Shown: piece by piece, positions 34,460 through 45,684 of the stretch
Numbering within the stretch: the stretch's first letter is position 1
Layout of the letters: each line of letters starts with the position of its first letter
NCBI RefSeq assembly: GCF_000151665.1
Contig: NW_013171834.1
Span: 81,119-145,118, forward strand
Direction: 5' to 3'
Length of the DNA: 64,000 nt
Origin: Blastocystis hominis
Lineage: Eukaryota > Sar > Bigyra > Opalinata > Blastocystidae
The notes under the pieces: model-generated
Told to the model about the DNA's origin: nothing
Databases searched by the model: none
What the model saw: only the letters and a program-made list of their open reading frames with translations
Position numbers and translations under genes: made by a program

Positions 34460-35924
34460 ATGCACTTTGGAGGTAGAAAACTGGTACAGATATTGGTGCG
34501 GGTATTTGGCTTGATTCTGTTGAATTCACGTATAGAGCAATGTAAGCTTGAATTCTTCGTTCCACCCTCAAATAAAAATGTAAAGAAGAAGAATTAACAC
34601 GTAACGCATAGATATGAAGACTTAGTTCGTACACATTTGGCCGTTATGGATGCTCTTCTCTCCTGGGATTACGAAAAGGCCTGGTCTCATCAACGACATA
34701 TGTTGGAGTATGATTATTAATGTCTTTGCATAATTAGGTGTTGCGTCCAATTACTTGGCCAAGACGGGAATGATTGGTTTATTCCTGTGATTCTCCAGTG
34801 TTGTAAAGAAAGCCGCCTTCTTTCCTACAAGGTACTTTCGTTCATGCCTTGTCTCTCTCTCCTAGCTGAACAAACAATCGGGTCCTCTCAAAGAAAGCAA
34901 AGAGATCGCGAACTGCACGATGCTTCTCCGCAACGTCGCCACCGCCTTCAACAACAAGAAAGTCGTAACCGTGGGGCGCACAAACGGTTTTATGGGGATA
35001 TCCACCAATCCGATTATTGTGTTATTGTGTTATTGTGTTATTGTGTTATTGTGTTTCTGTTTCTATGTCGTTTTCTTAACAGAACGCGATTAATGAACTC
35101 GCTAAAATTCTCTTCGCACAAGGGAATTACCGACTTTGTCAGGACATTTACGAGAGTTACAATGATCGAATTTCGATCGAACTCGAAACCTGTCCCAAAA
35201 GCCAAAGTGTACGATTTGGGGACATATTGTCAGTAGTGTACCTATTATTATTATTATGGTCGTGTTCGGTTGTATGAAGACGATTATCTCAAAGCACGTG
35301 ATTTGCTCACCTTGGCGTTGGATCATTGCGATCCCACTCATTCTCATAATCTCCAGTATTTTTGGAATTCCAGTGCTCCGTAGAATGATTTTGTTCTTCT
35401 TGATCCCTGTGAATATGATTTTCGGCCTGCTGCCTCCCAAATCGCTTCTCACCAAGTTCCATTTTTCGATGGTATTTCTGGAATTCCAATAATAGTGCAG
35501 TATTCGAAACTGTCGCAAGCAATCCAAACGGGGAATTTGCAGCTTTATGAGGAAGTGTTGGCGAACTATGAGCGCGTGTTGATTAATCGAAATCTCTACG
35601 TAGGCGAAATGATGTGTTTGGGATGTAGCTGACTGTGATTTCCTTGAAGATCCTGGTGCAGCGAAGTCTGCTGAAGTCGATTTTGAGTGTGTTTGGGGGC
35701 GCACAGATTCCATTCCGTGTGATTCATGTGGGGCTGAATCTGCAAAACCAGCATTTGTCGGACGAAGAACTGTGTTCATTGCTGAGTTTGCTGAAGTATA
35801 AAGTGAGGGAGAAGCGAGGGGTGAAGTGTAGGGCTATTTGAAGGGATATGTGGCCTATCCGCAGAGAGTGTTGGTCGTGTCGAAGAATCTGCCGTTTCCG
35901 CCCGTGGCAAGTCTGTTTAAGTGA
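34460..35924 (+). CDS. PCID2: PCID2/Thp1/CSN12-type PCI-domain protein (TREX-2)
   Basis: ATG 34460 (MHFGGRKLVQILVR) starts a gene with about nine introns, most 28-34 nt. The joined exons read FHPQIKIYEDLVRTHLAVMD, DYEKAWSHQRHM, INELAKILFAQGNYRLCQDI, TYYYYYGRVRLYEDDYLKA, MILFFLIPVNMIFGLLP, YSKLSQAIQTGNLQLYEEVL and the terminal LKGYVAYPQRVLVVSK with NLPFPPV. These line up with human PCID2 and yeast Thp1, including the PCI winged-helix end (GYI...LVVSK..PFPP). In TREX-2 the protein links transcription to mRNA export at the nuclear pore. One intron (about 34966-35080) is over 100 nt because it contains an 8-bp tandem repeat. The stop TGA is encoded, 8 nt before a TGTTTGTT motif. Confidence 0.8.
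35014..35053 (+). repeat. 8-bp tandem repeat (TTATTGTG) x5 inside a PCID2 intron
   Basis: Five perfect copies; they lengthen the host intron to more than three times the usual size. Confidence 0.88.
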
Positions 35925-35932
35925 TGCTCGTG

Positions 35933-35940
35933 TGTTTGTT
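35933..35940 (+). terminator. TGTTTGTT 3'-end motif of PCID2
   Basis: Exact motif 8 nt after the TGA at 35922-35924. Confidence 0.6.
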
Positions 35941-36096
35941 GAAAAAGCAATGGGGTGGAGAATAGCGAGAAGGAAAGGATTAACGAATCACTACAATAAT
36001 CGTGTGAAGTGGTGTTGACCTCGCTGCGGTTGCCTTCCACGAATAGCAATCGATTCTCTTTGCTCGCTTCTTTCAACCCAAATCAAATCCCCATTT

Positions 36097-36200
36097 CAAT
36101 TCATTCATTCATTCATTCATTCATTCATTCATTCATTCATTCCTCCCAATTCATTCACTCATTCATTCCTCCCAATTCATTCATTCATTCCTCCCAATTC
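36097..36200. repeat. TTCA tetranucleotide tract with CTCCCAATTCATTCA units
   Basis: About eleven TTCA/ATTC copies to about 36143, then three longer units built on CTCCCAATTCATTCA. It lies between the convergent PCID2 and RRP15 genes. Confidence 0.88.
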
Positions 36201-36235
36201 AAACGTGTGTTCAAATAAAAAAACATTCTAAATGA

Positions 36236-37016
36236 TTAAAGATCTACATCGTCGTCCCAGTTATCCGAACTCTCTTCCTTCGTATCCCAGTTCTGCATAT
36301 CCGCTCCCTTCTCCACCATGTGTTCATCCAAAACCGACCATTTCTTCTCATTCTTCTGCTCTTCCGCCAATTTCTGCTTCGAGTCCTCGATCTTCTCGTT
36401 GAACTTTTCCACGATATTCACGCGATCCTTCTCTACACCTAACGAGCAAACACGCACATCCAACTCTTCTTTCCTTCGTTCTCTTTCTTGATTGAAGGAA
36501 GCAAACGCTTTCCGCGCGAAATCGCGTTGAACAAAGCGGTAACTAGAATCAACCAAATCAAGCACGACCTACTTCCCTTTGTGGCGATTTTGCGCAGGTT
36601 CTTCTCCATCTCCGCATCATCTGGATTAGGCTTCACATAACCCTTCCGAGGAATCTCCATCTTCTTCAGCATCTCTTCTTTTTTCTGCTTTTTGAGCTCT
36701 TTCTCTTCGGGAGTCAGCTTTCTCTTTCGTTTTAGCAACGGATTCGTCTACATCGGTACAAACGATACAAACGGCACACGGTTTCGTCTGGAGTGCTCTC
36801 CAGAATCTGGTTTAGTGCGGCTGCAAAGTTGGCACTGTTCGCTTCGTCGATTACCTTTGCTTCCATCTCTATATATTATCAAACAACGCGAAACAGCGAA
36901 ATACCTTTATCCTTGTTTTTTCCGGAATTTCCAACCTCTTCTACCTGACTCAACTCATCATCGTTAAGCATTTCATCCAAATCGCTCATATCTGTTGAAT
37001 CTCCAGCAGAAGCCAT
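36236..37016 (-). CDS. RRP15-like ribosome biogenesis protein
   Basis: ATG 37016 (MASAGDSTDMSDLDEMLNDDE). Introns at about 36903-36868 and further ones of 26-40 nt join SANFAAALNQILES, RKLTPEEKELKKQKKEEML, KGYVKPNPDDAEMEKNLRKI, ATKGITALFNAI, VEKDRVNIVEKFNEK and the end WSVLDEHMVEKGADMQNWD with an acidic tail (DNWDDDVDL). The sequence F-A-A-A-L-x-x-I-L, Lys/Glu-rich helix, V-K-P, E-x-N-L-R-K-I-A-T-K-G-x-x-x-L-F-N-A-I is the RRP15 family pattern; Rrp15 is needed for 60S pre-ribosome maturation in the nucleolus. It shares an 87-bp divergent spacer with the p47 gene. Confidence 0.74.
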
Positions 37017-37103
37017 GTTTCTAATAAAATGGATATTTCGTTGAAACAGGAATATGGAAATAAAGAATCCCACCTATTTTTGTCATTTTTCGATTTACAC
37101 AGA

Positions 37104-37911
37104 ATGCCTATTGTAGGTTTAGATTCGATTCGCAAGAAGGATGAGGAGGACGAGAAGCGGAACAACCAGTATTATACAGGAGGAGTGAATTCTCAAGGTG
37201 GAGGAAGGTATATTTTTAGTTTGTGAATTTTGACATGTAGCGGACTATCTGTCGTCGGAGGAAATGACGACAAGTTTGGATTGAATGAGTTGTTGACTCG
37301 TTAGACCTGCCAACTCCGTTCTTATTAAGCTTTACAAAAACGGTTATATTGAAAACGGGAATGAATTCTGCAAGTGTGATGACACCGAAGAACACAAACG
37401 AATCTACCAAACCTTGATAGAAGGGTATAGTTAATCGTCTCTTTTCGAATCAGATATGTTCCCAAAAAGTACGAGAATCTTGTTCGTACTCAAGGCTTTA
37501 AGATATATGTGGATGACCATCGTGAGGAGATTTATCAGCCGCCTCCACCTCGCTTTGGATACAAGGGGAATACGCTCGGAAGTTCTCAGTATGCTTCTTC
37601 GTTGATTGTGACGTAGTGCTCCCGCGGAGGAAATCAGAGCGGGTCCTGGAATGTTCAACAATTATCCCCAGAAGGAGACTGTCCCCATTCGCGTGAATTT
37701 GGCTGTCGGACGTTCCATCACTCTGAATGTAACGGAGGATTGGAACTGCGAAGATTTGTATGCCGCTGTGGCCGAACAAACACCGGATTTGAATTTTGAG
37801 TTGATGACCGCGTTTCCTCCTAAAAAGATTGGCTGCACTTCAGATAAAGTTCTAAAGCAAGGATTGGGCAAAACGGTGATTCGGCAAGTGAAACATTCGT
37901 GTGTTTGTTGA
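37104..37911 (+). CDS. p47/NSFL1C-type p97 cofactor (SEP + UBX), stop overlaps 3'-end motif
   Basis: ATG 37104 (MPIVGLDSIRKKDEEDEKRN), then NNQYYTGGVNSQGGG, as in p47/UBX2 proteins. The SEP domain follows (SVLIKLYKNGYIENGNE ... KIYVDDHREEIYQPP) and a C-terminal UBX domain (VPIRVNLAVGRSITLNVTED ... FELMTAFPPKKIGC). Introns are ~30 nt. p47 adapts the AAA ATPase p97/Cdc48 to membrane fusion and to ubiquitylated substrates. The last codons are GTG AAA CAT TCG, after which TGTTTGTT (37902-37909) begins almost at once. The encoded TGA (37909-37911) overlaps the end of the motif, so it should be removed by cleavage; cleavage after 37900 or 37901 would make UAA or UGA from the A tail. Confidence 0.84.
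37902..37909 (+). terminator. TGTTTGTT motif, likely sets a poly(A)-made stop in p47
   Basis: Exact motif starting within the codon after TCG; the only encoded stop lies at its 3' edge. Confidence 0.62.
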
Positions 37912-38400
37912 AATACGTTTTATTTTTAAAATTAGGTTGTGGTATCATTTGGGAATCAACGAATCACTCCTACTCTTCATTTGATTCTATTTAAATGGAA
38001 ATGTAAATTTAAAACAATGTTACACATATTTCCAGACCCTTGCAAAATGGAGGGAGATTTCCATACATACAACTCGTGTCCTTTACAGTACATATAAAAA
38101 GAAACACAAGTAGAGTACAGATGACAAAAATAACTCTGAAAGAGCCATTTCCATGTTACAAACGATCCTTTTCCAAAAGGATGTATCTGAGAACGAGTTG
38201 TGTTCAGTCTGTAAACAACTCTGCGACTTCCTATTCAATTTTAACTGCATTGGTTGATTCGTATACACAGAAGCAAGCCACTAATAAAAATGCATTGCAA
38301 TAAAACTGAATAACCGTCCAAACCATCCCAACATTTAGAAATAGTGCCTATTTTTCAATATCTAAACTAACGATAATATCGCTTCTTTGTTGAAATTGCC
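37912..38400. other. Intergenic spacer
   Basis: 490 bp between p47 and ARFRP1, both plus strand. Short ORFs only; no RNA gene or motif recognised. Confidence 0.55.
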
Positions 38401-39185
38401 ATGGTACGACTGTAGCGAGTCTGACTCATTGAACAGTTTTCATTGATATCGGGGTTTTGTAAATGGTACAACAGCAAGAAGGAGGTATTTTTACTGATCG
38501 TTGGGCTTGATAACGCTGGAAAGACAGTGACTCCTAGCACGTTGCCATAACGTTTAGACCTTCCTGGAGCAAATGAAGGGCGTTTTTAGTAATACTCCCG
38601 TACGAGCACTCGACCGCATTCCTCCAACCGTTGGCTTAAATGGTAGTCCTTCTGGACGAAGTTCACTGTAGTTGCTACTATAGAGATTGAGGACGCTCGT
38701 GTTGTGATTTGGGACGTCGGTGGTCATGTTTCCGTCGTGTAGAAATGTTGATCCCTAGAAATCCATGCGTTCGATGTGGAGCAAATACTACCGAGACTGT
38801 CACGGTGTGATCTTTCTCGTAGACAGCAGCGATCCGGATCGTTTTAAGGAAGTGAAAGATGAACTTCGTAGCATCAGGTTGTGTGGTTGATGTGCAGGCG
38901 ATTTAGCAGCAAACACGGATTTGGAGGACCTCCCGATTCTGATTTGTGCGAATAAGCAAGACTTGGCAGAAGCTGTGGATCCGGAAGTGATTCGCAACGT
39001 TCTGGGGAATGTGATATCGGAGCATAAGCACACTCACGCTTTTCGTTTTCAAGGAACGTCCGCATTGACGTGGTAGGAAGTAGGAGAGGAGATTTGATGG
39101 TAGCGAGGGAATTCGCACGGGCGTGTCATGGGTGGTGGGCCGCGCAGAGCAAACGAACCGTGCGAAGCTGGCGCCTTCGAATTAG
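38401..39185 (+). CDS. ARFRP1/Arl3p-like ARF-family GTPase with GGH instead of GGQ
   Basis: The ATG at 38401 is immediately followed by a 32-nt intron; the next exon reads FSLISGFCKWYNSKKE, then the P-loop VFLLIVGLDNAGKT and TFLEQMKGVF. Switch I is IPPTVGLN, interswitch VVIWDVGGH, then KSMRSMWSKYYRDCHGVIFL, CANKQDLAEAVDP (G4), GTSALT (G5) and an end IRTGVSWVVGRAEQT. Six introns of about 29-32 nt. The WYNSKKE start, the longer insert before switch I and SMWSKYY fit ARFRP1 (yeast Arl3), which acts at the trans-Golgi upstream of Arl1. The switch II glutamine needed for GTP hydrolysis (GGQ) is histidine here, at a splice junction. No N-terminal glycine for myristoylation, as usual for ARFRP1. Confidence 0.84.
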
Positions 39186-39297
39186 CGGAATCGAGTGTTT
39201 TTTGTAAATTGTCTTTTCAGCTTTTTGTTGGAATCATTCGAATGAAACGCCCCATTAGAACTCATTTTTTGTTTCAAATTGAGGACCTGCTTGAACG

Positions 39298-40881
39298 ATG
39301 GACTATGCTGCAGGTGTAGATATTGTGAATGAGAGCCAGTTTGCCGATGGGACACTGACTTCCCAAAAGCGAAGAGTGGCCTATTACTACGACAGTTGGC
39401 TTGGTCTGACCTCGTTTATCTTGTAGCGGAGATCGGAAACTACAGTTATGGAAAGCATCATTGTTGGAAAGTAGTGTTTTTGTCGAACTTGAATGGCAGC
39501 CGCACCGCGTACGAATTGTTCACCACCTGCTGCTGGCCTACGATCTCTGCAAAGAAATGGACATGTTTGTAGGAATGGGTTTCTTTTTCCCATCAGAAAC
39601 CAGCGCTCACGGATTACAAGGACATCATGCGCTTCCACTCCGACGACTATGTGAACTTTTTGCGAACGATCAATCCTGACAACGCTGCGAGCATGCAAAA
39701 GGAGCAGATCCAGTGTACTCCCCGCAGTCGATCGCCCTGACGCCCTAGTCAACGTGGGCGAGGACAGTCCGGTGTTCGACGGGCTCTTCGATTACATCCG
39801 CTCCTACTGCTCCGGATCGATCGGCGGCGCGTGCCGGCTGAACGAAGGCCTCTCCGACGTCGTGATCAACTGGTCGGGCGGTCTGCACCACGCCAAGAAG
39901 TCGGAAGCCTCCGGATTCTGCTATGTGAACGACATCGTGCTGGCGATTTTAGAACTGCTCAAGTACGCGAATTCCACGCTTTTCACGCAGAAAATTCACG
40001 CGCGTGCTGTACATCGACATCGACATCCATCACGGCGACGGCGTGGAAGAAGCCTTCTACACGACCAACCGCGTCATGACCGTCTCCTTCCACAAATTCG
40101 GCGACTTCTTCCCCGGCACCGGCGACATTTCGGTATTCCAAAAATCGGGCCTATTTTTTACTCGCAGGACATCGGATTCGGCGAAGGAAAAGGATACTCG
40201 CTCAACTTCCCGCTCCGCGCCGGCATCGACGACGCGAACTTCGTCGCGATCTTCGAGCCGGTTTCTCCGGTTTCTCCGTTCGATCTAGGTGATCCGCGGC
40301 GTGATGGAACACTATCAGCCGGAAGCAATTGTGTTACAGTGCGGCGCGGACTCGCTCTCCGGCGACCGTCTCGGCTGCTTCAATCTCTCTTTAAAGGGCC
40401 ACGCGCAGTGCGTGAAGTTCGTGCGGTCGTTCGGGCTGCCGACGCTGGTGCTGGGGGGCGGCGGATATACGGTGCGGAACGTATCGCGATGCTGGACGTA
40501 CGAAACGGCGATCGTGCTGGGGAAGGAGGTGAAGAACGAACTGCCGTTCACGGACTATCTGGAGTATTTCGGGCCGGATTATTCGCTGCAGATCACGCCG
40601 AGGTGGGAGAGAAGGGGGGAGATGACGCGTAGCAACATGGAGAATATGAATGATGCGAAGTATCTGAACGCGCAGCTAGGGACGCTGATGAGGCAGCTGG
40701 AGGCGCTGGAGGATGTGCCGGGGCTGCAGATCGAGAGTGCGGAGAAGCCGAAGGTGATGATGGCGGGAGGGGTTGAGTGTAGACGCCGAATCGGGTGAAG
40801 ATGGAGGAGGTGGAGGAGGGGAATCCGGATCAGCACGAAGAAGTGCTGAAGAAGGAGGCGGAAGGAGAGTTCGCTGCATAG
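39298..40881 (+). CDS. Class I histone deacetylase (Rpd3/HDAC1 type)
   Basis: ATG 39298 ([18 protein letters not shown]), at least eight introns of 28-36 nt, TAG at 40879-40881. Motifs: [64 protein letters not shown] (catalytic HH), [18 protein letters not shown] (zinc ligand region), [17 protein letters not shown] (zinc ligand D/H), [32 protein letters not shown] and [17 protein letters not shown]. These are complete class I signatures; the enzyme removes acetyl groups from histone lysines in Sin3/NuRD-like complexes. SAP18, a Sin3-complex member, is encoded in the same window. GKHH is followed by CWKPHR rather than the usual PMKPHR. The acidic tail ([18 protein letters not shown]) is short. 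The stop is encoded and the TGTTTGTT motif starts 2 nt later. Confidence 0.9.
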
Positions 40882-40882
40882 T

Positions 40883-40890
40883 TGTTTGTT
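40883..40890 (+). terminator. TGTTTGTT 3'-end motif of the HDAC gene
   Basis: Exact motif 1 nt after the encoded TAG (40879-40881). Cleavage at GCA T, TA or TAG would all keep or recreate a stop. Confidence 0.62.
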
Positions 40891-40971
40891 TTTACGTGAA
40901 CTTTGTTTTTTGGAAATCGCGTTTCCGGGTGGAGATACCGCCATCTGTACTATTACGATCACCTGTCAAGG

Positions 40972-42557
40972 ATGAATGAAGCACAACAATACACTTTGTG
41001 GTTTCCAGACTATCTGTTTATACGCTACATCGGAAAAGGGTCGTACGGGGATGTCTACTACTGCATTCGCAAGATTGATAACACCAAAGTCGTTCTGAAA
41101 ATTGTGGGCGTAATTTGAGTATGTAATTATAGATTCGGAACTTGGAGAACGAGCAAGACGGATTGTCTGTGACAACGATCCGAGAGATGAAGTTCTTGCA
41201 ATATTGCCAACATCCCTGTATTGTGAAAATCCTGGATATAATATCTCCACGAAGTACGAAGAATAAGCTATTTAGTTTTATTAATAAATAGTTACCGCGC
41301 CAAGCGATGACAATCACTTATATCCGTTAGCGATCGTGATGGAATACGTGGACCACGATCTCCTCGGTCTTTTAAAATCAGCGCGGGTGGGCTACACAGA
41401 GTGGTTATCCGTCTCCTCTGTGAAATGGATCATGTTCCAGCTTTTTTCTGTGTTAAACTATTTACACACAAGCCACATCATCCACCGCGATCTCAAATCA
41501 GCAAACATCCTCATTACCCGTACCGGCGACCTCAAACTCGCCGACTTCGGCCTCTCTCGCTTCATCAACAATCCCATGATCACCAACTACACCTCCCGCG
41601 TCATTACTCTCTGGTATCGTCCCCCCGAGCTCCTTCTCGGCGTTTCCCAGTACGGTCCCGAAGTGGACATCTGGTCGGCGGGATGCATCTTCGTCGAGCT
41701 TCTCACCGGCATGGTTCTCTTCGCCGCGCACGAGCACACCGAGCTCTGCGAACTGGAGCTCATCTTCCAGCGCTGCGGATACCCCGACGATCCGGCTCTG
41801 CTTCATCTCATGAGGTCCGTGCATCAAATCCGCATTCCGTATAGAAAGAACAATATTCGCTTCCAGCGCCGGTTTCCACGGTCCATCCCCGCGGTTCTCC
41901 GCGATTTCTGCCGCGCCACGAAGTGCCGCGATTTTCGCGAAATCCCCGCGGAAGCGCTGGACCTCATCGACTCGATCCTGCAGACCTCCCCGCGGAAACG
42001 CTGGACGGCGGAGCAAATCCTGCGCCATCCGTTTTTCGCGGAGATGGGCGCGCTCTCCTTCGCCTTTCCCGCGCTCCGCCACGGCGGTTTCCACGATTTG
42101 GAGGTCAAGACCATGGTCGTCGAGGGATTGGTTTCTCCTTTTTCCCCGCGGGTGACGCGTAGGCTCCCGACGTGCACCGACGAACCGTCGTCAAAACCGC
42201 GGGGGACGTACAGGCCCTGCGACGCTTCGCGGAAACGCCCAGGAACTCGGCAATGCCCAGTCAGTCGGAAATTCCCAGGAAAGCCGAGTCGTCGCTCCCC
42301 GCGGAAATTCCTGAGGAACCGGTTGCGGAGATTCCCGCGGGGAAGGGCGAAGAAAAAGAGGCGGGGAAAAACGCGCGAAGATTGGCGGGATCGGATGAAA
42401 CGCCCAATCCAGTGAATGAAACGCCGCCGATCGAAGCAAAAGAAAAAAAAGAAGAAAAAGAAAAAGAAGAAAAAGAAGAAGAAAAAGAAAAGGAAGAAAA
42501 AAAGGAAGAAAAAGAAGTAAAAGAAAAGTTGGAGGATGGTAACAATAAAACCCAGAG

Positions 42558-42627
<70 letters not shown>

Positions 42628-42881
42628 TCGGAACCTTCGTTGAGACGAGGAAAACCTTTGGGGATGAAGAAGAAGGCGATGTGGCATGTGATGATGGCGC
42701 GAAAGCGGCGCGAAGCCGAAGAATCGGAATATGAACTGCGCGAAGAAGAGGAAAACAACGAGGACTTGATTCTGAACGAAGACTTCATTGAGACAGAAAA
42801 CGAAATGACGTTCTTAAACGAGAGTTCTGAGGAAAGATCGAAGCGGAGAGAAAGGAAACATACTGGGATTGTAGTCGTAGT

Positions 42882-42916
<35 letters not shown>

Positions 42917-43491
42917 GGAGTGTTCAAATTCTTGATCGTGAACCGAGAAGATCTAGGAGGAGACGAAAAACGAGATCAATCAAGATGGATGAACAGGATG
43001 AAGATGATTATGTTGAGCCGGCTCCAAAACGCGCGAGAACGCGCAGTAAGCCAAGCTCCAGAGCAAACACACGGAAAGGAACGAAGGCACCAAGCACAAG
43101 AAAAGCGCAAAGTCGATCCGATTTAGAGTCTAACTGCACAAACACGTTTGGCACTTCCACAACACAGCATGATGAACTCGCTTCAAACGAAGTGACAGTA
43201 ACAATAGGTGATAACACTACGGATGCGACAGAGGTGAAAGATACAGAAAACAACACGAGTTCACTCACAAACAATGATGTGGGAACCAAGCCAAAGAGAA
43301 GGGTGGGTCAAAGCAGGATAAACGATGGGGAAAAGTGGCTGGAGTACTTAACACGATTAGATGAGGAAAAGGAAAGAAAGCAGCGAGAAAGCGAATTGGA
43401 GTATATTCGAAAGAGTAAACTACGCCAAGAACGCTATAGGGAGCAGCAGCTGAAATATTCAAAGTCGAATTCAAAGGCAAGGACACAGTAA
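40972..43491 (+). CDS. Cyclin-dependent kinase (CDK9/12-like) with long charged tail
   Basis: ATG 40972 (MNEAQQYTLWFPDYLFIRYI). Kinase motifs: GKGSYGDVYYC (Gly loop), VVLKI (Lys), SVTTIREMKFL (PSTAIRE-type helix), IIHRDLKSANIL (catalytic loop), LADFGLSRF (DFG), TLWYRPPELLLG and DIWSAGCIFVELL. Introns are near 41105-41133, 41255-41295 and 42135-42166. After the kinase domain (about 330 aa) comes a ~450-aa low-complexity tail: Glu/Lys runs, a Glu-Asn repeat, basic patches, an Asp run and a Glu/Arg coiled coil at the end (LDEEKERKQRESELEYIRK). The arrangement suggests a transcriptional CDK acting on RNA polymerase II, but the helix sequence does not fix the subtype. The start is 90 nt behind the HDAC stop. 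Confidence 0.82.
42558..42626 (+). repeat. 6-bp coding repeat (GAAAAC), Glu-Asn dipeptides
   Basis: About eleven copies in the CDK tail, encoding (EN)n; a Glu/Lys-coding purine run precedes it at about 42437-42535. Confidence 0.9.
42883..42915 (+). repeat. GAT trinucleotide run coding poly-Asp
   Basis: Eleven GAT codons in the CDK tail; a typical unstable triplet run. Confidence 0.9.
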
Positions 43492-43681
43492 TGTTTTTCT
43501 GATTGCAGAACTCATATGTGTGCATAATGAGTTAGGTTTGATATGAATCTTTTTAAAAGTTTCAATTTTGGTAATACTATTATGATATTCCACGTTTTTG
43601 TTTTTAAGAAAATGTGCAGTTACAGAATCAATTGTGTTTCTCCATATTTTCTTTTAAACCGTAACCGCTGCTCGTATAATA

Positions 43682-45346
43682 ATGCCGATTGATGTTGAGA
43701 AAGGATTTCACAAGGGAACGCTCTTCACGTGCGTTTTGGCAATAACGGCACAGAGTGTAATGAACCTTATTATTTTACCAACGATGCCCTTTATGGTTAA
43801 GTATTATATTCCTGATGTAGTATTGTGTATTTTGGTTAATGTTAGGTTGATATTAGTGAAGTTGGCTATTACTCTGGATTTATCTTATCCCTTTACTATC
43901 TAGGGCAAATACCCGGGTGCATTTTCTGGGGTTGGTACGCAGACCAGCATGGTCGAAAGAAAGCGCTTCTTATTATCACTTTATGTATGATTTTGAATGT
44001 GTAAGTCATTTCTAGTCAACGTAATTTGCACATCGGGACTTGGAATTAGTTCAAACTATTATCTCACTCTAGTAATCCGCCTAATTCACGGATTTGCGGA
44101 TGGTGCACTAAACGTTACGAAAACAATGATTGCTGAAATATCAAACGAACGAAACCTTCCTCTGGGAACCAGCTTTGTCTTTTTAGGCGCAGCACTAGGG
44201 CGTCTTTTAGGCCCTGTATTGGGCGGCTATCTTTCTCATCCAGAGAACTTTTCGACTCTCACCTCACACTTCCCCATTCTCCTTTCTGTAATCCGCTCTT
44301 TTCACACTTCTAATGCTATTAGCATCCTTTCCTCCTTCCATTCGGTATTTCTGCGTTCATGTTTGTGTTTGTCGCTGTGTCGCTGCTTCTATTCTCGGAA
44401 GAAACGATTTCCGAAGAAGAAATGACGACTTCTCGAGAATGCAAGGCGGAAATGAAGCGCGAAATCAGCGGAATTCTGCGAAAAGGATCAAAGGACTACA
44501 TCAATTCGCACGAACAATTGCTTCTCCAATACCACAAATACTCAAAGTATTCGTCAATCCTCAAAGAACGAGATGTGCTTCTTACCGTGCTTCTCTATCT
44601 GCTTCTCTCTCTCTGCCAAATGGCTTTCGACTCCTTGTTTTCTCCTGTGTTGGCGAACAAGAAGATTTATGGTGGATTCGAAATGTCGAGCGAGGAAATC
44701 AGTTTGATTCTCATGGTCGCCAGCCCCATCGCGCTTGTGACGAGTACGCATTGAAAAAGGCCGAGTCACGGTTAGTTTTATATTCTCCGTCTCTTCGAAA
44801 GCTTTTCACCTATCGAAGAACTTTGATGATCAACGCTCTTGGAATAGCATTCTGTATGTTCATCTATCCAATCGAGTCTCTCTTCAATCAGTATAACAAA
44901 ACCGTCGTATTTACCGTTGTGATTGTGATGTACTCCGTGTACCTCGTGTTCCGGAGCCTCGCGTTTAAGTCCGGATAGAACGCTTCTCTCACCTCTAGTT
45001 TCTGCATCGTAGTTGTCTCCAACGTGTCGTACAAAGAATTCCGAGGAACCATCATGGGTTTGTCGCAGACAGTCGGCAGTTTGGGTCGTTTCCTTGTAGC
45101 CTTCGCTTGGTTTTGCTCATGTAGGGTCCTTCGTTGCTTCCCATTCTCTACGGATGGAGCTGCCACAAGAACTATTTCCCTATTCATCATGGTTTGGCTT
45201 TCTATGTGCGATTGGAAGCGAGGATTGAGTCGTAGATTCTCGGATTAGTTATCCTCTTGGCTGCGGTCATAATTCACTTCTTAACGGATGTGTGTGACAA
45301 GGGAAGAGGTTCAATCACTTCTACGATTGTTCATAGCAACAAGTAG
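43682..45346 (+). CDS. MFS transporter A, ZIFL/MFSD14-like
   Basis: ATG 43682 (MPIDVEKGFHKGTLFTCVLA). Introns at about 43825-43853, 43972-44002, 44289-44323, one near 44741-44775 and later ones. Motifs of the zinc-induced-facilitator-like MFS group: WGWYADQHGRKKALLI (loop 2-3), LIHGFADGALNVTKTMIAEI (TM4-5 region) and about twelve membrane segments. A long charged central loop (EETISEEEMTTSRECKAEM) separates the halves. The C-terminus ends STIVHSNK at TAG 45344. Such carriers move small ions or organic anions with protons; the substrate is not visible. It is related to, but clearly diverged from, transporters B and C, which suggests an older tandem duplication. Confidence 0.8.
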
Positions 45347-45684
45347 TCGATCGTAGTTCAATCTTTCTGTGGTGCACGACTGTTTGTTTACATTCTATTG
45401 TTGAAATATATATACCGTTCTCCTTACAAATATTGATAAAGCGTTTACAGAAAAGGCCTTTTCACCAATTCCCCTTCTTCTTACACCGAGGTCGTTCAAG
45501 TGGCCTATCTCTCTTGGATATCGATAATAAGTTTGTAGTTCTCTGTATTTGTGATCGCTCTGTTTTTGTGTTTTGTGTTTTATGTGTTTTAAATACTTCT
45601 TGTACTGATTGATTTTCACAAATTACTAATTTACTCTTGAAAAATTTAGGTTTAATGTGATTACTATGTATTATAACCTAGTTA
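45347..45684. other. Spacer between transporter genes A and B
   Basis: About 340 bp; contains the 3'-end motif of gene A (45381-45388) and otherwise AT-rich DNA without supported genes. Confidence 0.55.
45381..45388 (+). terminator. TGTTTGTT 3'-end motif of transporter A
   Basis: Exact motif about 35 nt after the stop codon. Confidence 0.6.

Noticed and set aside
1-43500. Prokaryotic origin of the core region because of its dense gene packing
   Set aside because: Dozens of GT-AG introns and eukaryote-only families (SAP18, syntaxin, Rab, PCID2, HDAC with SAP18) exclude it.
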